From Anodontia alba (Eukaryota > Mollusca > Bivalvia > Lucinida > Lucinidae), in contig OZ024827.1 in the NCBI GenBank assembly GCA_964016985.1, positions 20,105,275 through 20,169,274 on the forward strand: a stretch of 64,000 nucleotides of DNA. The letters are read 5' to 3'. Of the stretch, positions 1 through 10,564 are shown piece by piece. The notes beneath the pieces were generated by a model. It was not told the DNA's origin. It was given only the letters and a program-made list of their open reading frames with translations, and did no database searches. The position numbers and the translations under genes were made by a program. Each line of letters opens with the position of its first letter. The first letter of the stretch is position 1.

Positions 1-703
1 TGATTGAGATGAACTAAAGAAATAAAACTTAGGCTGTGAAAGTGAAGTACTGGATAGGGATGGATGGAGGGGGGATGTTTTATGTCCCCCACATGACATA
101 ACATCAGCTGGAACCTTAATGCTTAGCATGCTGGTTTTAATTATCGGACAACCTTCTAGAGTACATGTATTGTTATTTTTCCCAGGAAATAAAGTTTGCA
201 TTTAGGAGACAATTTGCATGAAATGTCAGGACTTTATTTTCAAGTTTGACATTTCATGATATGTCAAACTTTACTTTGTAGCAAAAATAAAAAAAAAATA
301 TTGTAAGTTTGTAACCTGCAGAATTTTTACAGAAAGTGCTAAAGGCCAAGTACACTAAAACTTTGTTGACATGTCATTAAACCTCAACACAATCAAAAAC
401 ATTAAAACTTGTGGAAGAAATAATGTCAGTTTGGGCATAACAGTTTTATTAATGTAACAATGCTTTTCAAAGCTAGGCCCAGCACTTGCCACAAAATAAG
501 CATGCCCTGGATTTATGTCAATCAAAAGATTAATTAAAAAGCAAGATAAATGTTACCCTTGTACTTAGAAGTCTGGTGACAGAGATGGATCATTACAAAC
601 AGTTGGATCATCAGTACTGTCAGACCCTATTGACACAAATAACCTTCATGGGTTGATCCATTCTTAAAGCCAAATCATTATCACAAAAAGCTACATGACA
701 AAG
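1..703. other. no gene seen
   Basis: AT-rich sequence with one M2-like fragment near 190-262 (GAGACAATTTGCATGAAATG). Presumably intronic or intergenic. Confidence 0.5.
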
Positions 704-749
704 TCATCATCATCATCACCACCAGTACCACCATCATCACCACTATCAT

Positions 750-790
<41 letters not shown>
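704..790. repeat. trinucleotide tract (ATC/ACC)n-(AGC)n
   Basis: Imperfect TCATCATCACC units pass into about ten pure CAG/AGC units at 759-789. An open frame across it reads Ser/Pro runs then ten Ala but has no conserved sequence, so I do not call a gene. Confidence 0.85.
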
Positions 791-1094
791 CCTGTACAAC
801 ACAACACAAAACAGCGTATATGGCTATATATGGTTATGCACGGTCAAATTCTTCGAGATCACTCAGGTGGAAAAAACGTGTTCATAGAAAAGAAAGTCAA
901 ATACCTTGAAAATTAACAAAATTGTCCATGACTATCCTTTTAATTTCCATATACGGAACAAACATGAACTTTTTATGTTACTGTCCCATTTTTAGAACAT
1001 GTAGAAATTTCGCACAGTAATAAACAATTTTCATTTTCAATGTCCACCACAAAATAACATGCTCACACCATCACCAGAAACAGGCACTGAGCCA

Positions 1095-1545
1095 CTATAA
1101 AAGGGCATGGTCCATAGCACAATCAGTTGTGTGTCTGACTGCAGATACAAGGGTTACAAGTTTGAATCTCAGCTTGGCCATAACAAGAAGGTCATTTGTC
1201 AGTTGCCGGCCTCGGTGGCTCATTTGGATGCGCCGTCCGACTGGAGACCAGGAGGTCGCTGGTTCAACTCCCGCCGAGGTCGGCAACATTCTTTCGTGGA
1301 GATTGATCATGAAATATTTTCTACGGTCATTCTCTCCCTTCCGCTGATTCAAGAAGGGCAGTTGACCCCATTGGGTTGACTGGGCCGTAAAACCTCAACA
1401 CAAACCAAATCATTTGTCATTTTCTGGCAAAAGAATGTGCATAAGTACTGGCTAACCACTTAGAAGACTAAGTCTGCCCAGGAGTAGTGTGGTGAAGTAA
1501 ACTGACTGGTCAACGCTGTTAAGGTCATATCTGGCTAGTCAGTTT
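1095..1545 (+). mobile_element. older SINE with alternative tRNA head, split
   Basis: The left part has GTGTGTCTGACTGCAGATAC and AAGTTTGAATCTCAGCTTGG, a different tRNA-like head. The right part (1411-1545) is the S-family tail with TTTTCTGGCAAAAGAATGTG and AGTACTGGCTAACCACTTAG. Confidence 0.7.
1203..1410 (+). mobile_element. SINE S, internally deleted copy nested in an older SINE
   Basis: The head GGCCTCGGTGGCTCATTTGG with box B GGTTCAACTCC runs through AAGAAGGGCAGTTG directly into ACCCCATTGGGTTGACTGGG. It lies within an older SINE (about 1095-1545). Flanking CATTTGTCAGTT / CATTTGTCATTT is the likely duplication. Confidence 0.82.
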
Positions 1546-1739
1546 ACCTAACCACACTTTCCCTAAGGAGACAATATGCATGAAATGTCAAAACCTATTT
1601 TCTGGGAAAATATAAAGAAATATTTCAAAATGTCATCTGCTGAAATTTTTATCCAGCATGTTTAGTGGTAACTTGAAAAATATGCCGTAATAGTATCCTG
1701 ACTAGTATGTGTAGGCCAATAATAAGTTGGATATGATTC

Positions 1740-1962
1740 TTAACCCTAGTCCTGCTGAACCTGGATATACACCGTCTTTGCAAACAGTGTAGATCCAGAT
1801 CAGTTGGCTTCTGAGGCTTCTGAAGAAGCCAACTGATCTGGATCTGCATTGTTTGGCATTAAGTATGTGAATTCATAGCAACAATTTGGATCAAGTAACC
1901 TGATTGGCTGAAAATTACAAATGGGCGTGGCATCTAAATTTATTCAGCAGGACAAGGGTTAA
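1740..1962. mobile_element. TTAA MITE family A (TTAACCCTTGTCCTGCTGAA), copy 1
   Basis: Family A elements are 200-240 bp long. They begin TTAACCCTTGTCCTGCTGAA, end with its complement, and contain AGCCAATCAGATTACTTGAT and a hairpin GATCCAGATCAGTTGGCTTC / complement. A TTAA target duplication, as in piggyBac relatives, is shown directly by the nested copies at 17330 and 57318. This copy carries slightly altered ends (CCCTAGTCCTGC). No coding capacity. Confidence 0.85.
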
Positions 1963-2463
1963 TCTGAATGATTTACTGGGGATACTTTGAGGAGACAATA
2001 TTCCAGGAAACAATAATTTAGCAGGCCTGAAACAATGTTTTCTTAGATTTTAGATAGAATTGTAAATAAAAAAATATTTTATTATGTATTTCTGTATAAA
2101 GTATATCTGACCTAAGACAATATTGTTACAGGCCCCTGCTGTGTGTTTGGGGATGGGGTTGTGGCGACTGAGAGATTTAGTCCCTTGTTCCCACCAAAGA
2201 CATAGGGGAAGGGGCAACCGAGGTACATTTTGGAACAATAGATAGAATAGAAGATAATATTAGATAATATCTAGTTGTGTTTCATCTGTTACCGATAGGT
2301 AACCTGTCAAGCCAATAGATTGTTCGAATAAACAAGAACTCGAGTTTATCAACTGCTTGGCAGACGATTTACATGAAATGTCAAGACTTGTTTTCTCTGA
2401 AAAAAAAAAAAGATAATAATAATGTGATCTGCTACAAATTTTGCTTGGCACTTTAAGGGTTAA

Positions 2464-3341
2464 AACATATAAAAATGCACCAACACTTACATACTGAGGG
2501 AAATAAATTTAGCATTTTTTTAATGGTTGTGGTTCTTTTTCTGGCAAAAGTTTTCCAAGACTTGATCGCATGTAAATATTTTAATATGGAGAAAGCATGT
2601 CAGCTCTGTGAATAAACTTTCTCCCTTGACCTTAGCATCTTTCAAACCTAAAATAGTACACTTACAAGAAACAAAATAGTTCCCATTTAGAAAGTATATC
2701 TGAAGTATATGTGCTTTCTAAAATGTTGCTAAATTTTTTTCGCGTAGTATAGTTGCTAATGTTTCACTTCACCAAATCTAGTCAGTCGTAAAGGAGAGCA
2801 TGCTTTGATAATGCAAATATTGTGAATAGCAGCTTGTTTTTATAAATCCTGGCTTCAGATGAGTATATTTTCTTCTCTCTCCACTTGTGGACACCCATTA
2901 CTATCACCTCAATGTAGTGATTCTAATGAGTATATATATATATGTAGTATATATGTGTAGCAATGTGTACAATAACATATCTTGTCTTGGGGAAAAAAAC
3001 GTGGAATTTGGTCTAATTAAAATCTAAAAAGTTGCCTTTGGAAACAAAGAACACACAAAATGAAAATTGGAGACTTGATTTTATTAAGTCTCTTCAAATG
3101 CAACAATGTAGTTTGCTAGCTGCATATGTCCCCCTAGCTCGAGGTTGCATATGCCCCCTGGCAGTATTCGGTTTTCAAAGTAACCAGAATGGGCTCAGTG
3201 ATCCCAAAGGAAGTAAAAATATAATGTGCACTATGATGAAGTATGGGGAGACATTTTATGGCCTCCACACAGCACTTAACACTAGCTGCAGTGAAGTACC
3301 TAATACCTAAACATCTAAAAGTCTAACATAGAGAATTGTGT
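2464..3341. other. no gene seen
   Basis: AT-rich, with a short (TA)n at 2931-2950. An open frame near 3032-3310 has no splice signals or protein-like conservation that I can see. Confidence 0.5.
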
Positions 3342-3564
3342 TACACCAGAACCTCTTTATAACACTGTTGTTGGGGTCCAAACCTTAAACCCTGTTAGTT
3401 AAACAATCGTGTTATATCCAAACAAAAATGTAAAGATTATATAGATAATGACCATTTATGGTCATTTTTCTATATAATCTGTACATTTTTGGGATCCGTC
3501 TTTGAACCGTGTAATATCCAAAACTGTGTTCTAAGGAACCATGTTATAAAGAGGTTGATGTGTA
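3342..3564. mobile_element. pogo/Tigger-like MITE P1, copy 1
   Basis: Ends TACACCAGAACCTCTTTATA and the complement TATAAAGAGGTTGATGTGTA. The inner inverted arms are AAATGTAAAGATTATATAG / CTATATAATCTGTACATTTT. TA flanks and the CCTCTTTATAA terminus resemble pogo-group MITEs. This is inference from the ends only. Confidence 0.75.
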
Positions 3565-3670
3565 CTTGGAGCTAATACAGCAACTGTGTGAATAGGTTGA
3601 CCTTAATTTCTGATGACATCTGTGTGTGAAAGGTTATGTAATTCAGTTTGTGCTCAGTCATACTATATAT

Positions 3671-4926
3671 CAGGGCTCGGGAAAACCGAAAAAATAGCCG
3701 GTCTGGACCGAAATTAAGAATTCTGGACCGATTTCAAACACCACAAAACACTAATAAATCGGTCCAACAGGTTTGTGCCTTGAACCCCATTTTTCCCTAA
3801 CCAACCAATTTTCACGAATCAATGATGTCTAAAAAATCACAAACGGTCAAATCTTCCCAAACTGACAATGTCAGCGCACCTTTTAAATGCGATATTATGG
3901 TAGTTAAAAGGCTCTAAACGGACATTTGACATGTATATTGGAGAGACAGCTGAATAACGGCAACCTACCGCAGCACAAATTAATTGTCATTATCCAAACA
4001 TTGTCAAAAAATCAACACTCCACTGACCTTTGCGCAGTAAACAAGCGATTAACACAAATCATCAGTAACGGTAGTCTGATAATTAATCCATTTGTGTGAC
4101 ACGTGTGAATACACTGAGACTGCAAAACTTCCAGGTGCAGTCGGCGTGTCCAAAAGATCAAAGGTCGCTTTACTGAGAGTGATAAAAGAATGCACCGCTT
4201 GAATGCACCCGTTTTCTTCCTCTTCTTTTTTTGTTTTGATCAACACGGTTTGTCGGTCCCAGATTTGATAAAGAATTCCCAAACCGTGTACGTCCTGATC
4301 AGATGTCGCATACAATGGCTTCTGATCTGAGTATTATTGATTGCTTCTTCTTTTTTTTGTTGTTGATTGCCGTAACACGCGAGGATTTCACGGTAAAAAT
4401 AAGTAATGCACCACTTGCGCTCGACAAGATTGGTCAGTGCTTAAAATTTAAGTAGTCTGATCAAATCTTGAAACATTGAAAACTGCAAAACCGCCCGTGG
4501 CGCAGGCCTTTTTTATTAGACCTAATTTAGGTCCATGAAAGTCGTTTCATTCCGTCTCTCCTGTTTCCCGCCGTCTTCGCGCTTATACAAGACGGGAATC
4601 AGTTGTTTATAAATAGTTTAGGAAAACCCTGCGGAGGTGGAAATAACAACAAAACCGTTTGTTTGTTATTTTTTCTTTCTTTCTTTTTACATACCTGACT
4701 GTATTTATTAATGACCCCAGCTTTGATCATGCTCGTTATACCCGGACGTCTGTCATATAACAAAGTTGAGGTGTATTATTTAAAAGGAGTTATAGGACTG
4801 CCAATTGTCATTAGTTTTCGTGACAGGGGATATAAACATATTTTTTGGGGGGGGGGAAATGGGCTCATTGATGACGTCATCGTCATCGGCTGGACCGATT
4901 CAGATTTCAAAATTTCCAGAGCCCTG
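3671..4926. mobile_element. non-autonomous hAT-type element, 1256 bp
   Basis: The ends are CAGGGCTCGGGAAA and TTTCCAGAGCCCTG, an imperfect terminal inverted repeat. They are flanked by an exact 8-bp duplication, CTATATAT, at 3663-3670 and 4927-4934. An 8-bp duplication with CAGGG termini is the hAT signature. GGTCTGGACCG / GGCTGGACCG motifs occur near both ends. The ORF on the - strand at 4049-4315 (88 codons) shows no transposase motif I recognise, so mobilisation in trans is inferred. Confidence 0.8.
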
Positions 4927-5160
4927 CTATATATCATTAGATTCTTCTCCCTCAACAGCTTGATGGCAGTGTTGAAATAAAATTCCCAGATATAGACAAA
5001 TTGAAGTAAAGAACTAAAATTTTCCATGCTTGAATTAAGATGCCACGCCAAGGCAAAAACAATATGGATTTAAGTGTTCAAAATTTTAAGACATTTACAT
5101 GGCTCAGGCCATGTTTCTCTAACCATTTAACCATTTTGGGTAAATATGATGATATTTTTC

Positions 5161-5378
5161 TTAACCCTTATCATATGCTGAATAAATTAAGATGCCACGC
5201 CCACTTCTAATTGTCATCCAGTCGCAGATTACTTAATCCAGGTATTTGATAAAAATTCACATACTGATTGACAAACAGTGCAGATCGAGATCACTTGGCT
5301 TCTTCAGAGGCCATCTGATCTGGATCTACGCTGCTTGCAAAGACAGGCCATATCCTGGCTTTGCATGAGCAGGGTTAA
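5161..5378. mobile_element. TTAA MITE family A, copy 2
   Basis: TTAACCCTTATCATATGCTG opens it and GAGCAGGGTTAA closes it. The inner GATCCAGATCA-type hairpin (here GATCGAGATCACTTGGCTTC) is present. Confidence 0.8.
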
Positions 5379-5778
5379 TTATTGTTTGCATCATATATAG
5401 GAGTTACGCCAATCACACATCAAATATAGGAAATATACCGAACCTAGCCTAAGCAGAAGTTACTACCAAGACTGTTGACATAATAGTTGTGCATGTGATA
5501 ATAAATAGAATAGAATAGAATGTTTTATTATCCAATTATGGCCTCTTTCGGGTATACTATTAACCCATGTATGCCTTGCATCCCAAAAAGGGACAATGGC
5601 AAACAGTATAGACCCAGATCAGATGCCACAAGACATGGCATCTGATCTAGGTATACACTGTATTGGGTACAGAAATCTCTATAGTAAATGATAATACAAA
5701 AAATGCAATTCAGACAACCTTTAACTCTGAAATGAACCTGTCCAAAGAGTATCTTTACTGGCATTAAAATGAAAACAT

Positions 5779-6124
5779 TTCATTGTCGAATCAGCTAATA
5801 CTAGCACAGGACTCCCCCCATCTAGTGATATGCTACAGTCAAAATGTTGAAAAAAACTCACGGGATAATAGTAACGGTCGCTAGAAACAAAGTCTGTGGC
5901 ACCTAGTATTTGTGTACACGTCTGAGGTAATTTTGACAGTTCAGATTAAACCAAAACTCTTGAAAGTTACTGGAGTCATTTAGGTTAGTTCAATGAATCT
6001 TGATACATATGCCATCATGTGCAGTATAAGGGTCATATTAAGCGTACATGCATTTGTTGAAGCTAAATGACCCACTAGCTTTTTGAAAAAGCTAATACTT
6101 GTACATCACTGACATCATGTTAAG
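5779..6124. other. no gene seen
   Basis: No repeat family or coding signal recognised. Confidence 0.45.
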
Positions 6125-6420
6125 ACAGATTGATTTTGAATGCGTTGGGGTTTAACGACACGTCAACCCTTGTGGGTCATTTTGTGTCTTCTCCCAGAGA
6201 AAGGGAGAAAAGAGATAGTAGAAGAGATGAAAGAGAGGGACAGAGAAGAAAGAGAAACAGGAATGAAAGTGAGGAAACAGAAGAAATAAAATTATTTCCC
6301 CTCTACCCTTACTTGCTACGAGAATAGCAGGCCTTGCCCAACTGTAAGCCAATATCAGTTGGACGCCCCAGTGATGTGAGATACACGACACCTTGGCACC
6401 ATCCCACCACCCCCAATTGA
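6125..6420 (+). repeat. dispersed ~290-bp repeat SD1, copy 1
   Basis: GGGGTTTAACGACACGTCAA, TGTGGGTCATTTTGTGTCTT, a purine-rich middle and ATAGCAGGCCTTGCCCAACT match the copy at 56184-56480. Open frames across it are purine-rich and not conserved as protein. Possibly an old SINE or MITE. Confidence 0.7.
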
Positions 6421-6426
6421 GACAGA

Positions 6427-6545
6427 TTGACATCACATAAATAGAAATTGACATCATATGAAGAGAAGTTGACATCACATAAAGAGAAATTGACATCACA
6501 TAAAGAGAAATTGACATCACATAAAGAGAAATTGACATCATATCA
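6427..6545. repeat. 21-bp minisatellite, ~5.5 units
   Basis: The unit is close to TTGACATCACATAAAGAGAA plus A. The last three units are nearly identical and the first two diverged. It explains a repetitive - strand open frame here, which is not a gene. Confidence 0.85.
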
Positions 6546-6547
6546 TC

Positions 6548-6786
6548 TTAACCCTGGTCCTGCTGAACCAGGATATGACCTGACTTTGCAAACAGTGTAG
6601 CTCCAGATCAGTTGGCTTCTGAAGAAGCCAAATCAGTTGGCTTCTGAAGAAGCCAACTGATCTGGATCTGTACTGTTTGTCATTAAGTCTGTGAATTTGT
6701 ATCATTGACTTGGATCAAGTTATCTGATTGGCTGAAAATTAGAAGTGGGAGTGGCACCTTAATTTATTCAGCAGAACAAGGGTTAA
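6548..6786. mobile_element. TTAA MITE family A, copy 3
   Basis: The termini are TTAACCCTGGTCCTGCTGAA and CAGCAGAACAAGGGTTAA. The hairpin arm is partly duplicated: CAGTTGGCTTCTGAAGAAGC occurs twice in a row. It directly follows a 21-bp minisatellite. Confidence 0.82.
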
Positions 6787-7012
6787 CACTCCCTGTCAGA
6801 CAGCTATGGCATTTTGTACTTTGACAAGTACAACAGAGGATGCTATTATATAACTTGGAATATAACAAGAAGTTAGATGGACTTGTTAAAATTTTAGGAT
6901 AAAGGTTTTTAGGATAAAGGTTTGGTAGTGGATAATGTTAATGTTGGAAGCTTTGCAGCAACCCTAGATTATGTGTTTTATGAGGTCTCCCTAAATATCT
7001 TTTAAAAAACAA

Positions 7013-7023
7013 AAAAATAAAAA

Positions 7024-7056
<33 letters not shown>

Positions 7057-7070
7057 ACACACAAAAAAAA
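7013..7070. repeat. A-rich homopolymer tract
   Basis: AAAAAACAAAAAAATAAAAAC passes into a pure A run of about 35 and then CACACACAAAA. Other homopolymer runs are at 24711-24730 (T), 28280-28308 (T), 31218-31246 (A) and 58869-58888 (T). Confidence 0.85.
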
Positions 7071-7071
7071 G

Positions 7072-7500
7072 TTTGGGCTTTGAAGTCATTTAGAGATTTT
7101 GAAAATGTAGAGAAAGTAGGTAAAAGGAAGAATTGGGGACTAATCATGTGAGCTTTGATAAATCATAATTATACTAAATTTTTGTTAAAAGGTCTATAAA
7201 AGTTCATGAAACTAGCCTTAACTTTAGCCTTAATTTTGGCAAGCCCTGTGGTGTGATTACAGTGTTTTCTGGCTCCGATTATCCATTTGAACAGTGTGTT
7301 AGTATAAGCAGTTGTGTTCCTAATGGTTGGAAAAATTGACTTAATTTCCTTTTGTGAATATAGGTCGCTAAACTTGACTGGCTGTAAATTGAGATGTTCT
7401 TAGTTTAAATCCCATATGGGTTGGAATATTTCCTATTATTATGTTGTTCCATTAAACCACACATCACATAAAGGCCCTTCACCTGCACTGCGCAGCACAT
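7072..7500. other. no gene seen
   Basis: No coding signal. GTGGTGTGATT and CTTAACTTTAGCCTTAA are simple local words only. Confidence 0.45.
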
Positions 7501-7862
7501 ACCATATTCAACCTAATTACCGCACATACTCCTATAAGCGCACAGTCAAGTGATTATGTAGTCTTCAGATTACAGCCAGAGTACTTCTTCTCTACTACTT
7601 TATAAAAGCATATACTGTGGGTACTCATTTGAATTGCATCAACTTATTGATGCAATTCAAATGAGTACCCACAACATATGCCTTTATAAAGAAAATCAGA
7701 GAAAAAATCACATAATCATCATCAAATAAGTCCTTTTCTGATCTTTTCTTTTTATAGTGTTTCCGTAGTAGGTAGATACATATTTTACAACAACTGAGTG
7801 TTCCCAGTAATTTTGAAAAAACCTAAGCACATAGTGGGGTAGTTAGGTTGAACGAATATGGT
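7501..7862. mobile_element. hairpin MITE HP3 (ACCGTATTCGACCTAATTACC ends), copy 1
   Basis: HP3 elements are about 360 bp. The ends are ACCGTATTCGACCTAATTAC and the complement, flanked by TA-like sites. The inner hairpin is GTGGGTACTCATTTGAATTG with its complement across GCATCAACTTATTGATGC. This is the same GTGGGTACTCATT stem start as HP1 and HP2. Confidence 0.83.
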
Positions 7863-8409
7863 AGTTATTATGATCATTTCAGAATGAAAATGGATAACAA
7901 ACACTAAATAGTCTATTCAGCTACCCATTGCACCTTGTCAGTCACGAAGTTATCATTTCAGAGTGTCGGATAAATATATTTCTTATTTCTCCTTTGTTAT
8001 TGCTGCATCTCCTTTAAATTGTAATTTTTGGTAGAAAAAATTAAGAAAAATATTATCATATATATGCATCATGGTTGGAGAAACATGGCCTGAGCAGACA
8101 GGTCTATAAATTTCTTTAAAATTTTCATCATGTTTCCCCTAAATTTGTCTTTTATGCGCTTATTTCACAAAGTACTCGGTGGAATGGCACACAGTTGAGA
8201 CCCCAATCAGACTACAGCTGGTGATAGTGTCAAGTGGCTACTGTAAAATGTCTGTTGTGTAGTTTACTAAGTTTCTGGTCCTTTGTGATTACTGAACACA
8301 TTACAGGATTTTTGAAATTTAATGTAAGGGTGACTCATTAGGCCTAATTGGATGAAACTAGCTAGCGGTGTGTTGGCCGTAAAAAGTCTCCCCATACTAT
8401 TGTGTAATT

Positions 8410-8688
8410 CATTACGAAAACATGCCTATTCAAATATATTGAAAATTTCACCACCAAAAAAATGAAAGTTTTCAGATAAAATTCCTGATATCTTTTAAAT
8501 TTCTGCTTAAAACATAGATTGTGGGTACTCGTTAGAACAGCCTCAGTGAGGTGGTTCTAACGAATACCCATAATCTATGTTTTGGGGCAGAAATAGAAAC
8601 ATAAATGTATACCCCTGTAAACCCCAGTTTTACTATAGAAAATTGGGGATTAAGGGGGTTAAAATTATATAGGTATGTTTTTGTGATG
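8410..8688. mobile_element. hairpin MITE HP1 (CATTACGAAAACATGCC ends), copy 1
   Basis: HP1 elements are about 275 bp with ends CATTACGAAAACATGCCTATT and the complement ending TGTTTTCGTGATG. The centre is a strong hairpin, GATTGTGGGTACTCGTTAGA, with its complement. The right shoulder has TATAAAAGTGGGGTTTAAGG. Non-coding. Seven copies lie in the window. Confidence 0.83.
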
Positions 8689-8722
8689 TTATATTTTCTG
8701 CTCTTTTGTGATCACTGCACCT

Positions 8723-8912
8723 ACATTACAAAAACGAGCCTATTAAAATACACTGAAAATTTTACCACCAAAAACTGAAAATTTTCAGATAAAAATTCTG
8801 ATTTTTTTTTTCATATTTCTGCTCAAAACAAACAAGAAGAATAAACCCCAATTTTACTGTATCAAAGTGGGGTTTAAGGGTTTCAGCATTATATAGGCAT
8901 GTTTTCATGATG
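8723..8912. mobile_element. HP1 MITE, short form lacking the hairpin
   Basis: The shoulders and both ends (CATTACAAAAACGAGCC and GGCATGTTTTCATGATG) are kept, but the GTGGGTACTCGTTAGAAC hairpin is absent. The length is 190 bp. Confidence 0.72.
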
Positions 8913-9523
8913 ATTTTGAAATTTTATTTGGGGGACATTTATGAGGCCTAACTGCAATAGCTAGCTCGTCTGGCCCAGAAAACAACATTTCAGCTGTTTT
9001 CTGTTTTGTGAATGTGTCCATTCCTCTCAAGGTCCATTTCTTTAAAAATCTAATTTTCGTTTAGGAGCAATCTTATATTGCATATACCATTTTGTCAGAA
9101 AATTGGTGTTTGACACTTTAGGACAAAAAATATATCCTCCAAGTTGAAAAACTAAAGGAACATTTGATCAGTGTTTGCATTTTTTAGATTGGCTTTTTCA
9201 AAAATCTGTCCTTTAAAATAGTGATGTCCGGGCAGTTGGGCAGGCGGGCGGCCACTGGGCATTGTCTGATGTTTACCTTTTGGCTAACCTTTTTGAAAAA
9301 GCAGTCCATAATGCCATTAGGCATTTTTCTTGTTTGCCATTCAGCCAGCATTGTTTCGGCATGTCAACAGACAGTCAAATGAATTTCTTAATCCATTTAT
9401 TCCAAATGGACTATTTTATCTTAACTCTTTGGACCAGTCCATTTCCTGCTAGTAGGAAGGGTGTCTGTTGAAAATTTTATTGTTACACTGTACCATGTTT
9501 TATAGAAATCCCATGTATTTAAT

Positions 9524-9715
9524 CATAGCTACTGATAAGAGGGGTATCCACATAATATTTTTCTTATTTTTCCACGAAAACATATGTTGTGGGTACTCAT
9601 TAGAAGCGCCTCGCCGAGGCGCTTCTAATGAGTACCCACAACATATGTTTTTGTGGAGAAATAAGAAAGATATCAGCATTTTTCGGGTGAAAAAAGCGCC
9701 TTATCTGTTGCTATG
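9524..9715. mobile_element. hairpin MITE HP2 (TAGCTCCAGATAAGGC ends), copy 1
   Basis: HP2 elements are about 190 bp. The typical ends are CATAGCTCCAGATAAGGCGC and its complement, with inner ATATTTTTCTTATTTCTCCA. The central hairpin is GTTGTGGGTACTCATTAGAA / complement. This copy has CATAGCTACTGATAAGAGG at the left. The hairpin core is the one also found in HP1 and HP3, while the ends differ. Confidence 0.8.
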
Positions 9716-9792
9716 TATTTAATGCAAACAATGTAGATGCTTATCAGATGCAGCGTTTTGATGGCTCTAGACTGTTTGCCAGTGTTCCTTTT

Positions 9793-10073
9793 CATTATGA
9801 AAACAAGCCTATTCAAATATATTGAAACTTTTTGCCACAAAAAAAATGAAAATTTTCAGATAAAGTATTCCGATATTTTTCATATTTCTGCTCAAAATAT
9901 AGATTGTGGGTACTCGTTAGAACTGCCTCGTCAAGGCGGTTCTTACGAGTACCCACAATCTATGGTTTTGAGCAGAAATAAGAAAAATAATGTATACCCC
10001 TGTATACTCCAGTTTTACTATATAAAAGTGGGGTTTAAGGGGGTCAAAATTATATAGGTATGTTTTTGTGATG
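9793..10073. mobile_element. HP1 MITE, copy 3
   Basis: Full length, CATTATGAAAACAAGCCTATT to GTATGTTTTTGTGATG. The hairpin loop centres on CCTCGTCAAGGCGG. Confidence 0.83.
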
Positions 10074-10564
10074 TATAGGTCACTGGGCACATGTGTGTTC
10101 ATTCTTAAAGTGCTAATCACTACTGCAGCAAATGATGTTTTGATTTTTTTTTTCTTTTAGAGTTTTCAGAGAAAAAAGATCTTGACATTTCATGTTAATT
10201 GTCTTCAAGGCAGATGTAGCACATGAAATGCCAAGTCCTATGTTTTCTGAACATTAATAAAAAGAAAATAGAGTGTCATCTACTGCAATATTGCTTAGCA
10301 CTTAATTTAACGCTGTGTGCTGTGGCTAAATTTTTCAGTAGACAACATATTAAAATATTTTTTTATTTTTCCCAGAAAACAGGTTTTGACATTTCATTAA
10401 ATACAGTTTGCATGAAATGTCATCCTGCTTTCCAGGAAAAATAAGAAAAATATCATCAGTGTGTTTTCTGTTGAATTAAACCAGAGAGTGATAAAGATTG
10501 AAGGTTTAGGAGTAATAGTTTCTGAATATTTAGTGTTAATATGGTCTTCTTTGTTTCCTTACAG

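Noticed and set aside
695..916. Open frame with Ser/Pro and poly-Ala runs
   Set aside because: It is produced by the trinucleotide repeat; the rest has no conserved residues or splice signals.
3032..3310. 92-codon open frame
   Set aside because: No supporting splice sites, no recognisable family and ordinary AT-rich composition.
4049..4315. Possible transposase remnant in the hAT-like element
   Set aside because: 88 codons without the hAT dimerisation or catalytic motifs.
6152..6541. - strand 129-codon open frame with repeating ISLYVMS
   Set aside because: It is the 21-bp minisatellite plus repeat SD1 read through; not a gene.
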